Source of the DNA: DASRDU01 sp035560235
Lineage (GTDB): Bacteria; Acidobacteriota; Blastocatellia; RBC074
Assembly: GCA_035560235.1 (NCBI GenBank)
Contig: DATMAG010000073.1
Span: forward strand, 25,510 to 89,509
DNA length: 64,000 nt
Direction: 5' to 3'
The notes under the pieces were generated by a model. That model saw only the letters and a program-made list of their open reading frames with translations. It was not told where the DNA came from and made no database searches. This document shows positions 25,924 to 38,850 of this stretch, in pieces. A program made the translations under genes and the position numbers. Within the stretch, counting starts at the first letter, position 1; the number at the start of each line of letters is the position of its first letter.

Positions 25924-27096
25924 TCAGGCAATCCATCCCCCGCCCACCACAATGTCACCATCATAAAACACCGCTGCCTGGCCGGGCGTGACGGCGCGCT
26001 GCGGTTCATCGAATGTCACCTGCACCGTTGAGTCCTGGCCCGGCGCAATGACTGCCGCCGCTTCGCCGTGACGCGAACGAATCCTGACCGACACGCGCAG
26101 CGGTTCATTCAATTCAGCAATCGCAATCCAGTTGGGCCGCGCCACAGTCATTTCACGCCTGAGCAGTTCATCGCCGGAACCCACGACCACGCGATTTCTG
26201 TGCGAATCAATCTGCACGACATAAAGCGGCTGCGGAGCCGAGAGGCCGATGCCGCGCCGCTGCCCGATGGTGTAACGATGAATGCCGCCGTGCTGCCCAA
26301 GCACTTTGCCGTCAGTCGTGACAATCTCACCCGGCGGCGGCGCTTCAGTTGCGGCGAGCGAGCCGTCATTCAATGACTGACCGAGAATCGGCAGATCGTT
26401 TTCGCTCGCGGTCTGATGCGCGCCGGTCTTTGCTTCTTCAAGGTAACGATCAATGAAGCGCGCATAGTTGCCGTCAGGAATGAAACAGATTTCCTGACTT
26501 TCTGGCTTCTGCGCGGTCGGCAATCCGGCAGCCTGCGCGAGCGCGCGCACTTCGTCCTTCGTCATTGCGCCGAGCGGAAAGAGCGCATAACTCAACTGCT
26601 CCTGCGTCAGTTCAAAAAGAAAGTAAGACTGATCCTTCGCCAGATGGGTGCTGCGTTTGAGCAGCCAGCGGCGGCGTTCATCGTCCCATTCAACGCGGGC
26701 ATAATGACCGGTTGCCACTTTTTCAGCGCCCACGCTTTTGGTCAGTTCAACCAGCTTGTCGAACTTCAGATAAGAGTTGCACGCGACACACGGACTCGGC
26801 GTGCGGCCCGCGAGGTAATTCTCGACAAACGGGCGCACGACATCGCGCTCAAAATCCTCTTCGAGATTGAGCACATAAAACGGAATGCCCAGCTTTGCCG
26901 CGACCGTGCGCGCATCGTAAAGATCATCGAGCGAACAGCACTTTGACGGCAGGGCTTCGCCGTCCGGCCCGACATTGATGCGCCGCTGATTCCAGAGCTG
27001 CATCGAAAAGCCGACCAGATCGTGTCCCTGAGTTTTCAGTAATGCGGCGGTCGTTGAACTGTCCACGCCACCGCTCATGGCTACAGCAATCATCAT
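25924..27096 (-). CDS. mnmA: tRNA-specific 2-thiouridylase
   Basis: A 390-residue enzyme that thiolates U34 of Lys, Glu and Gln tRNAs. It opens with the PP-loop VAMSGGVDSSTTAAL. The catalytic cysteines are in TPSPCVACNSYLKF (C103 and C106 region) and SQEICFIPDG. KVLGQHGGIHRYTIGQRRGI and the C-terminal barrel (AVTPGQAAVFYDGDIVVGGG) match the family to the end. Divergent from the cbbQ-like gene, with a 183-bp gap between them. Confidence 0.95.
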   Translation of the reverse strand: MMIAVAMSGGVDSSTTAALLKTQGHDLVGFSMQLWNQRRINVGPDGEALPSKCCSLDDLYDARTVAAKLGIPFYVLNLEEDFERDVVRPFVENYLAGRTPSPCVACNSYLKFDKLVELTKSVGAEKVATGHYARVEWDDERRRWLLKRSTHLAKDQSYFLFELTQEQLSYALFPLGAMTKDEVRALAQAAGLPTAQKPESQEICFIPDGNYARFIDRYLEEAKTGAHQTASENDLPILGQSLNDGSLAATEAPPPGEIVTTDGKVLGQHGGIHRYTIGQRRGIGLSAPQPLYVVQIDSHRNRVVVGSGDELLRREMTVARPNWIAIAELNEPLRVSVRIRSRHGEAAAVIAPGQDSTVQVTFDEPQRAVTPGQAAVFYDGDIVVGGGWIA

Positions 27097-27279
27097 AAAA
27101 ATCGTCCTGCTTCAGACATAAACAGGCATCGCAAAGGAGCTGGCATCAGGCTTCAGAACTTCTGAAAATTCGGATTGAACCTTCGCCGTTTTCAGACTCG
27201 CAACAATTGACCCGCGATGCTAATATCAAAGCGCGGATTCTAGCACGAACCGCCATCCTGATGCAGAAATGACGAGGTT

Positions 27280-28119
27280 ATGACAAGGACGACAGACACA
27301 TCAACCCCGCATGCAACTGAGCAGGTGATTGAGAAATATCGCCTCACCAAAGAACCGTTCTATCTCAACATCGGCAACGAAACTGAAATCTTTGAGACGG
27401 CTTTCAGATCGAAACTGCCGCTGATGCTCAAGGGGCCGACCGGCTGCGGCAAGACGCGCTTTGTCGAAGCGATGGCTTATCGCCTGGGCCGCCCGCTCGT
27501 GACGGTCGCCTGTCACGAGGATTTGTCAGCCACCGATCTGGTGGGCCGCTTTCTGCTCGAAGGCGAAGAGACGGTCTGGCACGACGGGCCGCTCACGACT
27601 GCCGTGCGACACGGCGCGATCTGTTATCTCGATGAAATTGTCGAAGCGCGCAAGGACACCATCGTTTTAATTCACCCGCTCACTGATGACCGGCGCGTGC
27701 TGCCGGTCGAAAAGCGCGGCGTGATTCTTTCAGCGCCTGATGATTTCATGCTGGTGATTTCCTACAACCCCGGCTATCAGAGCGTGCTCAAGGATCTGAA
27801 GCAGTCCACCCGCCAGCGCTTCCTGTCGGTCGAATTCAACTATCCGCCCGCCGAAGCCGAAGCGCAGATTGTGGCGAAGGAAGGCGGCGTTGATGAACGC
27901 ACGGCGCGCGATCTGGTCAAGATCGGCGAGAAGGTGCGCAACCTCAAGGGACACGGCCTTGAAGAAGGCGTCTCGACCCGGCTGCTGGTTTACGCCGCGC
28001 AACTGATTGCCAGCGGCGTCGCGCCCGTCACGGCCTGCGAAGTCGCCATTGCCAACCCGATCACTGACGATGCCGAACTGCAGCGCGGCATCAGGGAAAT
28101 TGTCACCACTGTCATCTGA
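27280..28119 (+). CDS. cbbQ: CbbQ/NirQ/NorQ-family AAA+ ATPase
   Basis: A 279-residue MoxR-type AAA+ protein. Walker A is GPTGCGKT (residues 52-59), followed by TVACHEDLSATDLVGRF. Walker B is GAICYLDEIVEA, and SYNPGYQSVLKDLKQSTRQR holds the sensor and arginine-finger region. This is the CbbQ/NirQ/NorQ signature. With a CbbO/NorD VWA partner such pairs remodel metalloenzymes such as RuBisCO or nitric-oxide reductase. Neither client is in this window. The partner gene follows 79 bp on, across an inverted repeat. Confidence 0.88.
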   Translation: MTRTTDTSTPHATEQVIEKYRLTKEPFYLNIGNETEIFETAFRSKLPLMLKGPTGCGKTRFVEAMAYRLGRPLVTVACHEDLSATDLVGRFLLEGEETVWHDGPLTTAVRHGAICYLDEIVEARKDTIVLIHPLTDDRRVLPVEKRGVILSAPDDFMLVISYNPGYQSVLKDLKQSTRQRFLSVEFNYPPAEAEAQIVAKEGGVDERTARDLVKIGEKVRNLKGHGLEEGVSTRLLVYAAQLIASGVAPVTACEVAIANPITDDAELQRGIREIVTTVI

Positions 28120-28135
28120 GTCAGGCTACGCAGGG

Positions 28136-28176
28136 CAATCTCAAATCTCAACTTTGAAATCTGAGATTTGAAATTG
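28136..28176. repeat. Inverted repeat of the CAAATCTCA family
   Basis: CAATCTCAAATCTCA (28136-28150) pairs with TGAGATTTGAAATTG (28162-28176) with one mismatch and an 11-nt loop. It lies between the cbbQ- and norD-like genes. The same words recur at 51003-51044 and in the arms at 6284-6387. Confidence 0.8.
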
Positions 28177-28198
28177 TCCTGCTCGCATCAGTCATCTA

Positions 28199-31100
28199 AT
28201 GAGCGAAGAGAAGAAAGGAATCACAGGCGCACTGAGTCGCCACCTGAAAGGTATGACGCGCAGCACCGTTGAATCGCTGGCCAGAAAGTTTGGCGTCATG
28301 CCTTCTGACCGGGCCTGGGTCGCCGTTGATGTCGGCGCCTCGCTGGCCAGCGTGTCGCTGTCAGTGACGAGCGAATTTTTCAAAGCCGCGCCTGAAGTCG
28401 CGCAGTACCTTGAAAACGATGACCTGCGCGCGTGGGCCGAGCTGGGCCGCCGCATCGCGCTCAACAATGCCGAAGAGGCCATCGAATTTTTCGGCACTTC
28501 AGCCGAAACGCTCGCCGCCGTTCCTGAAAAGCTGCGCCCGCTGCTCGTCGCCCTGTGCGGCAAACAGATTGTGCTTTCGCCCGCCGCCGCGCTCGGCACA
28601 TTCCGTGAAGCGCCGCGCACGGTCAAAACTCTGGGCAGCGAGGACTCGGCCATCCGGCTTTTCAATATTGCCGTTGAAGTCGCGCATCGCTCAGTCAAGC
28701 ACAGTGTCGAAGTGCTGGCCGCCGCGCCCAAAGCTCTGGCCGAACTGCAGCGGCTTGAAAACACGCTCGAAAAAACTGACGAAAGCAAATCTCCGACTGA
28801 ATACACGCTCAGCCTGGCTGAAAGTTTTGCGCAGCGCACCGGAGCCACTGCTGCTGAATTTCTGACTACGGTTGGCGAAGGGCTGAGCTTTATTCGCGCG
28901 CGTCAGGAGATCGCCTCGCTGTGTGAACAGACGCTTGTCTTTCTCGAACGCGGTGGCGCGACGGCGCTGCAATACTTCCGCTCGGCGCGCGCAGTGCTTG
29001 AACACGGCGGCAACAACAGCTTTCAGAAATGGAGCCACGTCACGCGCCGCGTCGCTGAAGAAGGCAACGCGCTGGTTTATGACTTTCTGAAGCTGACGCC
29101 GAAAATCCTGGCCGCACTGGCGCAGCAGTATCGTCGGCAGTCGCGGCAGAATCCGAACACCAGCGCGACCGAACGCATCAACACGGTGCTCAATGTCGTT
29201 GAGGAACTGACCTCAGGCAGCGTTTACAGCGCGCTTGAATGTTTCAAGAGCGCGCCGCGTGCGCTCGCGGTCGCTTCGCTTGATCAGTTTCAGCTCTGGG
29301 CGCGTGATGGCGCACAGCTTCACCGTCAGGATCGCCGCCGCGCGCAGGCTTATTACGCACTCGAATCAAAGAGCAGCCAGGAACTGCTGCGCAGCGGTCA
29401 CGACGGGATGACGCTGGAATCAATCGCGCACCTGCTGCGGCTTTACATCGAAGGACTGACCGGACGCGAAATGGTGATTGCGCCGCTCGGTTCAGTTCCC
29501 GATGAATCGAAAATCAGCGATGGCAACACCATTCAACTGCCCGCCGTCGTCGCTGAATTCGGCAGCCCTGACGATGATTTCAGACTTTACAAAGTCCTCG
29601 CCGCGCACGCTGCCGGGCAGATTGAATTCGGCACTCGCGCCGCAGGCACGCCCGAACTGCGCGCCGCGCTGATGGAAATTGACGCGCACTTCAATCAGAA
29701 AAATGCTGATTCGCGCAAGCCGACGCAGGAAGATTTGCGCGATTATCTCGAAAGCCCCGATGAAATGCCGCTTCCGCGCGCGACGCTGACCGAGTATCAG
29801 ATTGAGAACGCCGATTACAAGATCGTCATTTCGCGCTTTCCGAATGCGCCGCTTGCGGCCCGCATCTTCACGACGCTTGAGAACGGGCGCATTGATCACC
29901 TGCTGCGCCAGGCCTATCGCGGCATCAGGCGCGATCTGAATTTCGTTCGCTCGCGGCTGATTGAACGCCGCCCGCCGATCAGCGGTCTGCCGATTGATCA
30001 GCTTGTTTACGAAATCCTCTTTCAGATCACGCTCTGCGGCGGCGTGATTGATCAGACCGCGCGCAAGGCTTACTTTGAAGTCATCCGCGAATTTGAAACC
30101 ATCGTCGCTGATTATCTGAAACGCGATGATGCGAGCGTGGCCGATACGCTGATGGCGACGAAGCGCGTCTACAACCTGCTGCTGCAGAAACAGGATCAGC
30201 AGCACGTCGAACGCGAAGCCGAAGAAGCGGACGAGGAATCAGACGACGACACGCAGCCGTCAGAACAGCGCAACGAACAACAGCAGCAACAGCGCGTCGA
30301 ACAGCAGCGCACGCAGGAGCCGTTCAATCAGTGGGCCGAGCCGAATGAGGAAACGATTCAGACCGATTCTGAAATCCTCAGCGAACTGATGAACGCTGAA
30401 ACCGCCGAGCAGGAATTGCAGGAAGGCGATCAGGTCTTTCTTTACGATGAATGGGATCGTGAGTTAGGCGATCACCGCGCCAAATGGTGCCGCGTCATTC
30501 AGCGCGAAAACCGACGCGGCAGCCGTGATTTCGTCGAACGCGTGCGCGCGCAGTATTCCGGCGTGATTTCATCCATCCGTAATCAGTTCCAGCTGCTGCG
30601 CCCCGAATCACTGCGCCGCATCAAGGGCGAACTCGACGGCGACGATTACGACTTGCAGGCCGTGATTGACCGGCACATTGATCTGAAAACGACGGGCCGT
30701 CCGTCCGAACGCATCTACATTCGCCACGTGCGCCGCGAACGCGACGTGGCCGTTTCGTTCCTGCTTGATATGTCGTCATCAACGGCCCGCACGATCACGC
30801 GCCATCCGAATCAGCCGTACACGCGACCAGGGCAGAAGATCATTGACATCGAAAAGCAGGGACTCGTGCTGATGAGCGAAGCACTGGAAGCCGTCGGTGA
30901 CGCTTACGCTATTTACGGTTTCACGAGCGAAGGACGTCGCAACGTGAAATATTTCGTCATCAAACAATTCGGTGAGCATTACTCGCCCGAAGTCGAGCGC
31001 CGCATCGGCGGCATCACCTATCACAACAACACGCGCCTTGGCGCAGCCGTGCGTCACGCCACGACGATGCTTGAACGCCAGGACGCCCGCACGAAGCTGC

Positions 31101-31348
31101 TGATCGTGCTGAGCGACGGGCGGCCTTACGACCACGATTACGGCGATTCCCGCTACGCGCGCGAGGACACCAGGATGGCGCTGCGCTTCGCCAAAGTCTC
31201 AGGCATCACGCCGTTCTGCATCACGATTGACCGCGAATCCGAAGCCGAACTGAAAGACCTGTACGGCGAAGTCGGCTACACGATCATTGACGACGTGATG
31301 AGCCTGCCGGAACGACTGCCGGGAATTTACCGAAGGCTGACAACATAA
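28199..31348 (+). CDS. norD: Extended CbbO/NorD-type protein with VWA domain
   Basis: A 1049-residue protein, much longer than usual NorD or CbbO (about 600-780). The C-terminal von Willebrand A domain carries the MIDAS motif FLLDMSSST near residue 855, then IVLSDGRPYDH. The first 350 or so residues hold repeated helical units with a common pattern such as EFFKAAPEVAQYL, VEVLAAAPKALAEL, LQYFRSARAVLEHG and ALECFKSAPRALAV, possibly a solenoid. A Gln-rich low-complexity stretch (NEQQQQQRVEQQ) joins the parts. It should work with the upstream AAA+ ATPase. The client protein is unknown. Confidence 0.75.
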   Translation: MSEEKKGITGALSRHLKGMTRSTVESLARKFGVMPSDRAWVAVDVGASLASVSLSVTSEFFKAAPEVAQYLENDDLRAWAELGRRIALNNAEEAIEFFGTSAETLAAVPEKLRPLLVALCGKQIVLSPAAALGTFREAPRTVKTLGSEDSAIRLFNIAVEVAHRSVKHSVEVLAAAPKALAELQRLENTLEKTDESKSPTEYTLSLAESFAQRTGATAAEFLTTVGEGLSFIRARQEIASLCEQTLVFLERGGATALQYFRSARAVLEHGGNNSFQKWSHVTRRVAEEGNALVYDFLKLTPKILAALAQQYRRQSRQNPNTSATERINTVLNVVEELTSGSVYSALECFKSAPRALAVASLDQFQLWARDGAQLHRQDRRRAQAYYALESKSSQELLRSGHDGMTLESIAHLLRLYIEGLTGREMVIAPLGSVPDESKISDGNTIQLPAVVAEFGSPDDDFRLYKVLAAHAAGQIEFGTRAAGTPELRAALMEIDAHFNQKNADSRKPTQEDLRDYLESPDEMPLPRATLTEYQIENADYKIVISRFPNAPLAARIFTTLENGRIDHLLRQAYRGIRRDLNFVRSRLIERRPPISGLPIDQLVYEILFQITLCGGVIDQTARKAYFEVIREFETIVADYLKRDDASVADTLMATKRVYNLLLQKQDQQHVEREAEEADEESDDDTQPSEQRNEQQQQQRVEQQRTQEPFNQWAEPNEETIQTDSEILSELMNAETAEQELQEGDQVFLYDEWDRELGDHRAKWCRVIQRENRRGSRDFVERVRAQYSGVISSIRNQFQLLRPESLRRIKGELDGDDYDLQAVIDRHIDLKTTGRPSERIYIRHVRRERDVAVSFLLDMSSSTARTITRHPNQPYTRPGQKIIDIEKQGLVLMSEALEAVGDAYAIYGFTSEGRRNVKYFVIKQFGEHYSPEVERRIGGITYHNNTRLGAAVRHATTMLERQDARTKLLIVLSDGRPYDHDYGDSRYAREDTRMALRFAKVSGITPFCITIDRESEAELKDLYGEVGYTIIDDVMSLPERLPGIYRRLTT

Positions 31349-31373
31349 TCGCCTTCAGCCGGGTTGATCTGCG

Positions 31374-31844
31374 ATGGAAGCCGTCATCTTCATTGGCATC
31401 CAGGCCGCTGGTAAATCCACCTTTTACCAGCGGCGTTTTTTCAGCACTCACGTCCGGCTCAGTCTGGAGCTGCTGAGGACGCGCCATCGTGAGCGCATTC
31501 TGTTGCGCGCCTGTCTCGAAGCGAAGCAGCCTTTCGTGATTGATAACACCAACATCACCCGCGAAGCGCGGGCCGGATACATCAGCGCCGCAAAAACAGC
31601 CGGGTTTATCGTGACTGGCTATTACTTCCAGTCAGCCCTGCAGGCCGCGATTGAAAGAAACAGCCGCCGCACCGGCAGGGCATTCATCCCGGTCAAAGGC
31701 ATTGCGGGAACGCATAAAAGACTCGAACTGCCGCGGCTCGATGAAGGCTTTGACCGGCTCTGGTATGTTGAGATTGATGCGGCCAATGAATTCGTCGCCA
31801 AAGAATGGAAGGAACCGGAGGCAGTCAGCGATGATGTTTGCTGA
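31374..31844 (+). CDS. P-loop kinase of the polynucleotide kinase / Zeta-like type
   Basis: A 156-residue AAA-like kinase. It has Walker A FIGIQAAGKST (residues 6-16), followed by RLSLELL and FVIDNTNITREARAGYISAA. The DNTN after the second strand is typical of T4-PNK-type and YjhX-like phosphotransferases that act on RNA ends or nucleotides. Later residues (RNSRRTGRAFIPVKG) supply the lid arginines. It lies 26 bp after the norD-like gene and may be co-transcribed. The substrate is unknown. Confidence 0.72.
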   Translation: MEAVIFIGIQAAGKSTFYQRRFFSTHVRLSLELLRTRHRERILLRACLEAKQPFVIDNTNITREARAGYISAAKTAGFIVTGYYFQSALQAAIERNSRRTGRAFIPVKGIAGTHKRLELPRLDEGFDRLWYVEIDAANEFVAKEWKEPEAVSDDVC

Positions 31845-31887
31845 GCCGCGTAAAACGCGATCACGCCGCTTACTGGGATTACTCTGA

Positions 31888-33942
<2,055 letters not shown>

Positions 33943-33998
33943 ACATTGCTGTTTGCTGGCAGCCGCGATTTACCGAAGGACGGAGGAACCTGACTGAT

Positions 33999-35126
33999 AT
34001 GAGTCCACACAGACTGCTCACCCTGATGCTGATTCTGTTCAGCGCCTCATTCAATCTTATGGGACAGACGAAGGCAGGCATTACGAAACAGGTCTATGGC
34101 AAAACTGCCGATGGCCGGAATGTTGACATTTACACGCTGACCAATGACAAGGGCATCGAAGCACGCATTATCAATTACGGCGGCATCGTCGTTTCGCTTA
34201 AGGTTCCTGACAACAAGGGGCAGATGGGCGATGTGGTGCTCGGCTTCGACGACCTGGAAAGTTATCTGACAAAGAATCCTTACTTCGGCTGCATCGTCGG
34301 TCGTTATGGCAATCGCATCGCCAAAGGCCGCTTCACGCTTGACGGTAAGGAATACAGGCTCGCCACCAACAACGGCGAAAACCACCTGCACGGCGGTATC
34401 AAAGGCTTTGACAAACAGCTCTGGAAGGCAAAGCCGTTCACGACAAAACAGGGGCCTGCGCTTGAACTCAGGTATGTCAGCAAGGACGGCGAGGAAGGCT
34501 ATCCGGGCAAACTCTCAGTCACGGTGGTCTACACGCTGACGAGCGATAACAGTCTGCGGATTGATTACACGGCGACGACCGACAAGGATACGGTGGTCAA
34601 CCTGACCAATCATTCCTATTTCAACCTGGCCGGGAGCGGCGACATTCTCGGTCATCAGCTGGTCATCAATGCCGACAGGTTCACGCCGGTTGATTCAGGG
34701 CTGATTCCGACCGGCGAACTGCGCAGCGTTAAAGGCACGCCCTTCGATTTCACCGCGCCGCACTCAATCGGTGAGCGCATTGAAGCGCAGGATGAACAGA
34801 TCGTTTTCGGCAAGGGCTACGATCACAACTTTGTGCTCAACAACCAGGACAAAACGCTGCGGCAGCAGGTCAGGGTTTATGAGCCGACGACCGGGCGCGT
34901 GATGGAAGTCTTCACGACTGAGCCGGGCGTGCAGTTTTATTCAGGCAATTTTCTGGATGGGACGCTGACGGGCAAGGGCGGCAGGGTTTATCAGCGGCGT
35001 TACGGCTTCTGTCTTGAGACGCAGCATTTCCCCGATTCACCGAATCATCCGAACTTCCCGACCACGACGCTCAAAAAAGGCGAGACTTATCGGACAACGA
35101 CGCTGTACAGGTTTTCAGCGAAGTAA
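33999..35126 (+). CDS. galM: Aldose 1-epimerase, secreted
   Basis: The ATG at 33999 (GGAGG 12 nt before it, and a signal peptide HRLLTLMLILFSASFNLMG) gives 375 residues; a longer frame overlaps the GH127 stop. Catalytic and binding residues of mutarotase are visible: NYGGIVVSLKVPD, GRYGNRIAKGRFTLDGKEY, NGENHLHGGIKGFDKQLW (His), LTNHSYFNLAG (His), KGYDHNFVLN and EPGVQFYSGNFL. It would equilibrate sugar anomers in the periplasm, acting with the GH127 enzyme. A bidirectional hairpin follows. Confidence 0.9.
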   Translation: MSPHRLLTLMLILFSASFNLMGQTKAGITKQVYGKTADGRNVDIYTLTNDKGIEARIINYGGIVVSLKVPDNKGQMGDVVLGFDDLESYLTKNPYFGCIVGRYGNRIAKGRFTLDGKEYRLATNNGENHLHGGIKGFDKQLWKAKPFTTKQGPALELRYVSKDGEEGYPGKLSVTVVYTLTSDNSLRIDYTATTDKDTVVNLTNHSYFNLAGSGDILGHQLVINADRFTPVDSGLIPTGELRSVKGTPFDFTAPHSIGERIEAQDEQIVFGKGYDHNFVLNNQDKTLRQQVRVYEPTTGRVMEVFTTEPGVQFYSGNFLDGTLTGKGGRVYQRRYGFCLETQHFPDSPNHPNFPTTTLKKGETYRTTTLYRFSAK

Positions 35127-35137
35127 CCGGAGAGTGC

Positions 35138-35195
35138 AAACATCGGGGCCACGTGAAGGGAGCAATGATTTCTCCTTCGCGTGGCCTCGGTGTTT
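35138..35195. terminator. Bidirectional terminator hairpin
   Basis: AAACATCGGGGCCACGTGAAGG-type left arm (35138-35159; read in two halves) pairs with the right arm 35174-35195 over 22 positions with three mismatches that are G-U pairs in RNA. It lies between the convergent epimerase and lytic transglycosylase genes. Confidence 0.7.
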
Positions 35196-35211
35196 GTTCT
35201 GAGGGAAGTTC

Positions 35212-36333
35212 TTACTGCCCGTGAGCGGACAATGGTTGCATCGGCAGGCCGAAAACATCAGGGTTTTCACCGACGATGGCGGCGGCAAAGAATTTCGGCA
35301 CGTAATTGCGGCTCTCCTGCCTGAAATAACTGTCAAGCTTGTCGGCGTTCGCAAAGAGTGACCAGAAGCTGCGGTCGAGGCCGGGATTTTCGCGGCGCAA
35401 CTGCGTCAGATCGCGGCGCACCGTGTCAGGATTGCGATTGAAGCTCAGCAGCACGAGCGTCATGCTTCTGGCATCGGTGCCGAACTCAGTCACGCGATCA
35501 GCAATGTACTGCGCGGCGACCGGAGCCATCTTTTCAGCGTTGCACAGATCCTTAGGTTCAGCGCCGTAAGCGCGGGCGCTCGCCGGAATGAACTGAAACA
35601 GCCCTTTCGCGCCGTACGGGCTTTCCAGACAGGCGCGATACTCGGATTCGATGATCGGCAGATACAGGCCGACGATCACCGGCACGTGCCGCTCACGAAA
35701 GGCGCGCACGATCACGGGCGCATAAGTTCTTGCGCGGGTGAAAACATCGTGCAAGCCTTCGACCCCTGATTTTTCCCGCGAGACACCGGCCCGCGCCGCA
35801 TACTCGTCAACATATCTTCTGATCGCCTGCACTGCTTCGTGACTGAACGAGTGCGGATTTTCTCCGAGCATGGCTGAAATGCGCCCGGCCTTTTCAGCCA
35901 CGAAAGCCGCGCGTTCAGCCCCGGTCATCTGTTCCCAGGTTCTGACCGCTGAGTCCGGCTGAGTAAACACCAGGGTTGAAGAAAGCGAAGCGCGGTTGAG
36001 CAGCGCCGTTTTGTCGCCGCCGACCTCAGGGATTCCGGCGGTCATCAGCAGCAGCGTGATGACCTGAAAGATGACGAGTGATCTGAGACTTGTTTTGCGG
36101 CTCAGGCGGCGAGGCGGCGGCGCGGTTCCGGCTGGCCGGATGCTGATGATTTCGGTTCTGATCCGGCGTGAAGTTGCGCGCGGCAGCCAGAAACCGGAGG
36201 TTGACCGGACAAGTTCACCGGAAATTTTCGCGGCTGTCTCAGCAGACCAGGTTCCTGCCTGCCTCTCCCTGGAACAACCCGCAGTCTGACCGATGGTCAG
36301 TGATGCGTCGGAATAAGTGTCACTGTACTGCAC
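35212..36333 (-). CDS. Lytic transglycosylase (SLT domain) with membrane anchor
   Basis: A 373-residue protein. Residues about 84-100 form a single hydrophobic segment (LRSLVIFQVITLLLMTAG), so it is probably an anchored protein facing the periplasm. The catalytic domain has IESEYRACLESPYGAKGLFQ, with the catalytic Glu and the GAxGxxQ motif, and later RVTEFGTDARSMTLVLLSF. This is the soluble-lytic-transglycosylase (MltC/MltE/Slt-type) pattern that cleaves peptidoglycan. The about 80 residues before the anchor are unusual; a start nearer the anchor is possible. Confidence 0.8.
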   Translation of the reverse strand: MQYSDTYSDASLTIGQTAGCSRERQAGTWSAETAAKISGELVRSTSGFWLPRATSRRIRTEIISIRPAGTAPPPRRLSRKTSLRSLVIFQVITLLLMTAGIPEVGGDKTALLNRASLSSTLVFTQPDSAVRTWEQMTGAERAAFVAEKAGRISAMLGENPHSFSHEAVQAIRRYVDEYAARAGVSREKSGVEGLHDVFTRARTYAPVIVRAFRERHVPVIVGLYLPIIESEYRACLESPYGAKGLFQFIPASARAYGAEPKDLCNAEKMAPVAAQYIADRVTEFGTDARSMTLVLLSFNRNPDTVRRDLTQLRRENPGLDRSFWSLFANADKLDSYFRQESRNYVPKFFAAAIVGENPDVFGLPMQPLSAHGQ

Positions 36334-36399
36334 AAAACTACCCCCATGTCCATCAACACAGCTTCAAGACCTGCATTCGCCTGAACAGTGAGGAGGGCT

Positions 36400-37635
36400 T
36401 TATCGCTGGCTTTCGGCCTGAATCATCTGTTTCAGGCTGGCCCGGTGTCGTTGCATCTCAGCGATAAATTCGTGGAACAGATAAGTCGAATCGTGCGGGC
36501 CCGGCCCCGCTTCAGGGTGGTATTGTACCGAAAAGACGGGCAGTTTGCGATGACGAAACCCGGCCAGCGTCTGGTCATTAATGTTCCAGTGCGTGAACTC
36601 GATCTCATTTTCATCAAGGCTCTGCGGGTCAACCGCGAAGCCGTGATTGTGCGAAGCGATTTCGATGCGGCCCGTGCGCACGTTTCTGATCGGATGATTT
36701 GCGCCGCGATGGCCGAACTTCAGCTTGAAGGTTCTGCCGCCGAAAGCGTGGCCGAGAATCTGATGACCCAGACAGATCCCAAACATCGGCGCGGCTCCGA
36801 GCAGTCTTCTGATTTCATCAACAATCGGCTCAAGCGCCGCCGGGTCGCCTGGCCCGTTCGAAAGGAAGACCCCGTCAGGCGCGAGCGAGAGCACATCATC
36901 GGCTTTGGTGCGCGCCGGCACAACCGTGATGCGACAGCCGAGCGCTGCCAGATAACGCAGGATGTAATACTTGATGCCGAAGTCGTAAGCGACGACGTGA
37001 AATGGTTCCTCACTGTTCTCCGTCTGAAGACGATGGCGCACCGCACCGAGCGCGTCGAAAGCGCCTGCGGCCTTGTCAATCGAGAGATTCGTGAAAGCCG
37101 ATGACACCTGCTGTTCAATCTGCTCTGACCACTCGTATGTATCTCCGCAGGTGACTTCATCAACCAGGTTACGCCCGATCATTGAAGGCGCGGCTTTGGC
37201 CTTTGCAATCAGGCTCTGCTCATCAGGATCGGTTGAAGAGATGCAGGCGCGCATCGCTCCCTTTTCGCGGATGTGGCGCACCAGCGCGCGCGTGTCAATG
37301 TCAGAGATGCCGACGATGCCGTAGCGTTTCAGGTATTCATCCAGCGACAGGACCGAACGCCAGCTGGAACTGATTTCAGAAACTTCGCGCACGACGAAGC
37401 CCTCGACAAACGGGCGGCGCGACTCAACGTCTTCAGGATTGACGCCGTAATTGCCAATCTCGGTGTAAGTCATCGTCACGATCTGCCCGGCATACGATGG
37501 GTCAGTCAGAATCTCCTGATAACCGGTCATCGCCGTATTGAAAACAATCTCACCCGTGCGTTCGCCGCTGGCTCCCCAGGCGCGACCGCGAAAAATCCGT
37601 CCGTCTTCCAGCGCAAGAATGGCAGTCTGTTTCAT
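36400..37635 (-). CDS. carA: Carbamoyl-phosphate synthase small subunit
   Basis: The ATG at 37635, preceded by GGAG, gives 411 residues. The N-terminal half matches carA (LEDGRIFRGRAWGASGE, NTAMTGYQEILTDPSYAG). The C-terminal glutamine amidotransferase domain has the active-site Cys in MFGICLGHQILGHAFGG and the His-Glu pair in QYHPEAGPGPHDS. The enzyme supplies ammonia to the large subunit for arginine and pyrimidine synthesis. carB is not in the window. Confidence 0.95.
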   Translation of the reverse strand: MKQTAILALEDGRIFRGRAWGASGERTGEIVFNTAMTGYQEILTDPSYAGQIVTMTYTEIGNYGVNPEDVESRRPFVEGFVVREVSEISSSWRSVLSLDEYLKRYGIVGISDIDTRALVRHIREKGAMRACISSTDPDEQSLIAKAKAAPSMIGRNLVDEVTCGDTYEWSEQIEQQVSSAFTNLSIDKAAGAFDALGAVRHRLQTENSEEPFHVVAYDFGIKYYILRYLAALGCRITVVPARTKADDVLSLAPDGVFLSNGPGDPAALEPIVDEIRRLLGAAPMFGICLGHQILGHAFGGRTFKLKFGHRGANHPIRNVRTGRIEIASHNHGFAVDPQSLDENEIEFTHWNINDQTLAGFRHRKLPVFSVQYHPEAGPGPHDSTYLFHEFIAEMQRHRASLKQMIQAESQR

Positions 37636-37836
37636 CAGGCTCTCCGAATTGAGGTGGATCAAAGGTAAAAGTGATTTTCTCTGTTTCCGGCTGATTTCGC
37701 AAACGCCGACGCGTCGTGAAGGCTGAGTTCCGCCCGGTGAATATGCGGGACAAAAAACGGCAAGTCAGGCTCAGCATTCCCGCCTGCTTCCGGTTTTTTC
37801 AATGAAACCTGCTGCGAAATTTGCCAGCCTGCCAGT

Positions 37837-38757
<921 letters not shown>

Positions 38758-38850
38758 ATCCGCAGGCCCCGTGCTGACTGTGACTGATCGTGAGAGGAAA
38801 AGAGTAGCAGGAAAATCGCTGCCATGTGAATCTTCTTTTGCGCTGACCCG

